Assembly (NCBI GenBank): GCA_013297575.1
Contig: JAAFHO010000208.1
Location: 1-8,713 of the forward strand
Direction of reading: 5' to 3'
Source: Chitinophagales bacterium
GTDB lineage: Bacteria > Bacteroidota > Bacteroidia > Chitinophagales > Saprospiraceae
DNA length: 8,713 nucleotides
Position 1 is the stretch's first letter. The number at the start of each line of letters is the position of its first letter. Positions 7,170 to 8,713 of the stretch are shown in pieces. A program made the translations under genes and the position numbers. The notes under the pieces were generated by a model. The model was not told the origin of the DNA. It searched no databases and worked only from the letters and a program-made list of their open reading frames with translations.

Positions 7170-8204
7170 ATGAGTAGATCATTTTTATGGATACCTGTTG
7201 CAGTATTAGGATGTTTATTTTTATTGCTTGCTTTTACCGACAGATCGGGCGAAGTAAAGTTTTTCATACCTAAGGGATGGCCAAAGCCAAACCATAATTT
7301 TTCTAAAAAACCTGTTACCGAAGCAGGTTTTATACTGGGAAATCGATTGTTTTACGATCCTATTTTGTCAAAGGATAGTACGATATCCTGTTCAAGTTGC
7401 CATTTATCTTTTACGGCTTTTACACACGCCGATCATAGAGTAAGTCACGGTATTTATGGCCGACAAGGCATACGAAATTCGAGTACGTTGATCAACCTCG
7501 CATGGAGTAAACATTTCATGTGGGATGGTGCAATTCAAAGTTTAGAGCAACAGGCCGTACTCCCGATTAGCCATTTTTCGGAAATGGACAATAGCATGGA
7601 GGAAGTGGTCAGAAGATTAAGCAACAACACGAAATATCGCCGTTATTTCTATAAAACATTTGCAGATAGTACGGTTACAGAACAGCGGGTATTGAACGCG
7701 TTATGGCAATTTACAGTCATGCTGGTCTCTTATAATGCTAAATACGATAGCATTATGCGGCATGAACCCAATGTGTCTTTTAGCCCAAATGAGGAAATAG
7801 GTTACCAAATATTTAAAAAAAACTGCGCTTCCTGTCATACCGAGCCTTTATTTACGAATTATAATTTTAAAAACAATGGACTTCCATTGGATTCGATTTT
7901 GATGGATCCGGGGCGAATGGCTGTGACAGGCAAACAATCTGACTATTTAGCCTTCAAAGTCCCAACATTGAGAAATATTGCTTTTTCAAATCCCTATTTC
8001 CACGATGGTCGGTTTAATAAACTATCCGAAGCAATTGATCATTACACCAACGGTATTGTGCAAAGCCCAACATTAGCCAAAGAACTACGACAAAAAATCA
8101 CCTTGAGCAGACAAGAAAAGAAGGACTTAATTGCTTTTTTAAAAACATTAACCGACAAACCTTTTTTGTATAATATTGCATTTCGGTATGATTACCCCCT
8201 TTAA
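7170..8204 (+). CDS. Diheme cytochrome c peroxidase / MauG-family protein (Tyr-ligand type)
   Basis: The 344-residue protein has an N-terminal hydrophobic segment (about 5-22) acting as signal or anchor, then two c-type haem sites: CSSCH (74-78) and CASCH (219-223). The CCP/MauG fold markers follow the expected order: GRQGIRNSSTL, FMWDGAIQSLEQQAVLPI and SEM (W118, Q128, P132, E138), then VPTLRNIAFSNPYFHDGRF (263-282; H278). By spacing, W118/Q128/P132/E138 match MauG W93/Q103/P107/E113 exactly. Y292 sits 14 residues after H278, where peroxidases of the Pseudomonas CcpA type carry the Met haem ligand and MauG carries Tyr294. The enzyme would work in the periplasm, either reducing peroxide or oxidising a protein partner. 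It is the third gene of the operon, in the same frame as DUF1501 and separated from its TGA by two codons. Family is certain; the peroxidase versus MauG-type role is inferred. Confidence 0.92.
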   Translation: MSRSFLWIPVAVLGCLFLLLAFTDRSGEVKFFIPKGWPKPNHNFSKKPVTEAGFILGNRLFYDPILSKDSTISCSSCHLSFTAFTHADHRVSHGIYGRQGIRNSSTLINLAWSKHFMWDGAIQSLEQQAVLPISHFSEMDNSMEEVVRRLSNNTKYRRYFYKTFADSTVTEQRVLNALWQFTVMLVSYNAKYDSIMRHEPNVSFSPNEEIGYQIFKKNCASCHTEPLFTNYNFKNNGLPLDSILMDPGRMAVTGKQSDYLAFKVPTLRNIAFSNPYFHDGRFNKLSEAIDHYTNGIVQSPTLAKELRQKITLSRQEKKDLIAFLKTLTDKPFLYNIAFRYDYPL

Positions 8205-8307
8205 TTCCCCCTAAAATGAATTTCAATTAAGTAGTGAGCGTTCAAATGGACCACGAATAATTTTCTCGTTTTTAAGCGAAGGATTTACTAAAATTAGTCG
8301 TCGAATG

Positions 8308-8315
8308 TAAATTTA
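8308..8315 (+). promoter_or_regulatory. Weak -7-like element (TAAATTTA) before the YHYH-like gene
   Basis: TAAATTTA matches seven of the eight positions of TAnnTTTG and ends 26 bases before the ATG at 8342. No TTG occurs at the expected upstream distance. The 137-base gap after the diheme enzyme leaves room for a separate promoter, and I found no convincing terminator hairpin in it. Treat this as a suggestion only. Confidence 0.2.
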
Positions 8316-8341
8316 ACTAATCACTTAATTTTATTTTCAAT

Positions 8342-8713
8342 ATGCTTAAGACTACTACGCTTTGTGTAACGCTCTTTTTATGTTTATTTATTACTTATAC
8401 GCACGCGCAAGGCCCGGCTGTAACCTCTTGGATCATCAATAATTCGACACCAATATTAACCGGTTACAATTGTTCTGGCTGTTCACCTGCCGTGGCTGGA
8501 AATATACCTGCTAATGTGCAAAGTGTCTATTACGATGCCAATTATGCCTATATTAGTACAACAGGTATTCCAAGTTATAATATAGGCCCTTGGACGAATA
8601 ACCCGAATACACCATCCAATCAGAACAAAATATATAGAATCAAGCGAAATCCGACAAACAACGCGACTCATACGGCTACGCCATTGGGTAATATTGGTAT
8701 TTGGAGCAATGGT
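8342..8713 (+). CDS. Secreted YHYH-family-like protein, 5' part only
   Basis: The frame opens at ATG 8342 and stays open to the window end (124 residues). A Sec signal peptide covers residues 1 to about 22 (MLKTTTLCVTLFLCLFITY, cut near THA/QG). The mature part begins with WIINNS and an NCSGC motif (43-47), then VYYDANYAYISTTGIPSY (62-79), GPW (82-84), NNPN (86-89), QN (94-95) and TPLGNIGIWSNG (113-124). The IPSY-GPW-NPN-QN-TPLGxIGxWxNG order is what I recall of the N-terminal half of YHYH-domain proteins (PF14240). The signature YHYH lies beyond the window and cannot be checked. The biochemical role of the family is not established. It has the same orientation as the DUF1800/DUF1501/diheme operon, 137 bases downstream, and may be functionally linked to it. 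The A/T-rich leader (ttttattttcaat) has no Shine-Dalgarno sequence. A T9SS domain at the C-terminus is possible but unseen. Confidence 0.8.
   Translation, partial: MLKTTTLCVTLFLCLFITYTHAQGPAVTSWIINNSTPILTGYNCSGCSPAVAGNIPANVQSVYYDANYAYISTTGIPSYNIGPWTNNPNTPSNQNKIYRIKRNPTNNATHTATPLGNIGIWSNG

Noticed and set aside
7206..7214. Possible lipobox (VLGC, Cys15) in the diheme protein
   Set aside because: Leu at the -2 position is atypical, and the Cys sits inside a continuous hydrophobic stretch (LFLLLAF follows) rather than at the end of a signal peptide. A plain signal or membrane anchor fits better.
8195..8212. Repeated CCCCCT at 8195-8200 and 8207-8212 as a terminator
   Set aside because: It is a direct, not inverted, repeat and cannot form a hairpin. 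No U-tract follows.
8471..8485. CSGC motif in the YHYH-like protein as a c-type haem site
   Set aside because: No His follows the second Cys (CSGCS), so it is not a CxxCH haem site.
8483..8671. 62-codon - strand frame near the window end
   Set aside because: It lies fully antisense to the signal-peptide-bearing YHYH-like frame and has no recognisable features.
1..8713. CRISPR array, tRNA, rRNA, insertion sequence or attachment site
   Set aside because: I saw no regular short repeats with spacers, no transposase-like protein, no terminal inverted repeats and no RNA-gene-like sequence. All long intervals are explained by protein genes.

Overview
The window looks like chromosomal DNA from a member of the Bacteroidota. 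The signs are a type IX secretion (T9SS) C-terminal sorting domain, SprB-like adhesin repeats, an M43 cytophagalysin-type protease, A-rich leaders without Shine-Dalgarno sequences, a TAnnTTTG-type promoter element, and moderately AT-rich coding sequence. The protein families fit a free-living, surface-active lineage such as Saprospiria, Chitinophagia or Cytophagia, but I cannot fix the genus.

Left part (1-3859). The 3' end of a secreted M43 zinc metalloprotease runs into the window on the + strand. It converges, with only 5 bases between stop codons, on a 1081-residue T9SS-exported mosaic protein on the - strand. That protein carries two MAM/choice-of-anchor-J-like domains, three cysteine-containing 'NDxC...WYKF' modules, three SprB-like Ig repeats and a C-terminal sorting domain. 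It has no visible catalytic domain and is probably a cell-surface or secreted binding protein.

Right part (4027-8713). After a 167-base divergent intergenic region comes a tight + strand operon of three genes: a DUF1800 protein, a Tat-exported DUF1501 protein (alkaline phosphatase/sulfatase superfamily), and a diheme cytochrome c peroxidase/MauG-family enzyme. After 137 more bases lies the start of a fourth gene cut by the window edge, a secreted protein whose N-terminal part resembles the YHYH family.

How the genes may work together. DUF1800 and DUF1501 are frequent genomic partners with no settled biochemical role. Here they are joined by a diheme enzyme that has a Tyr, as in MauG, at the position where classical peroxidases have a Met haem ligand. 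MauG makes a protein-derived cofactor by oxidising residues of another protein. One reading is therefore an exported oxidative system whose MauG-like enzyme modifies one of its neighbours; this is inference. I saw no mobile element, CRISPR array, tRNA or rRNA.
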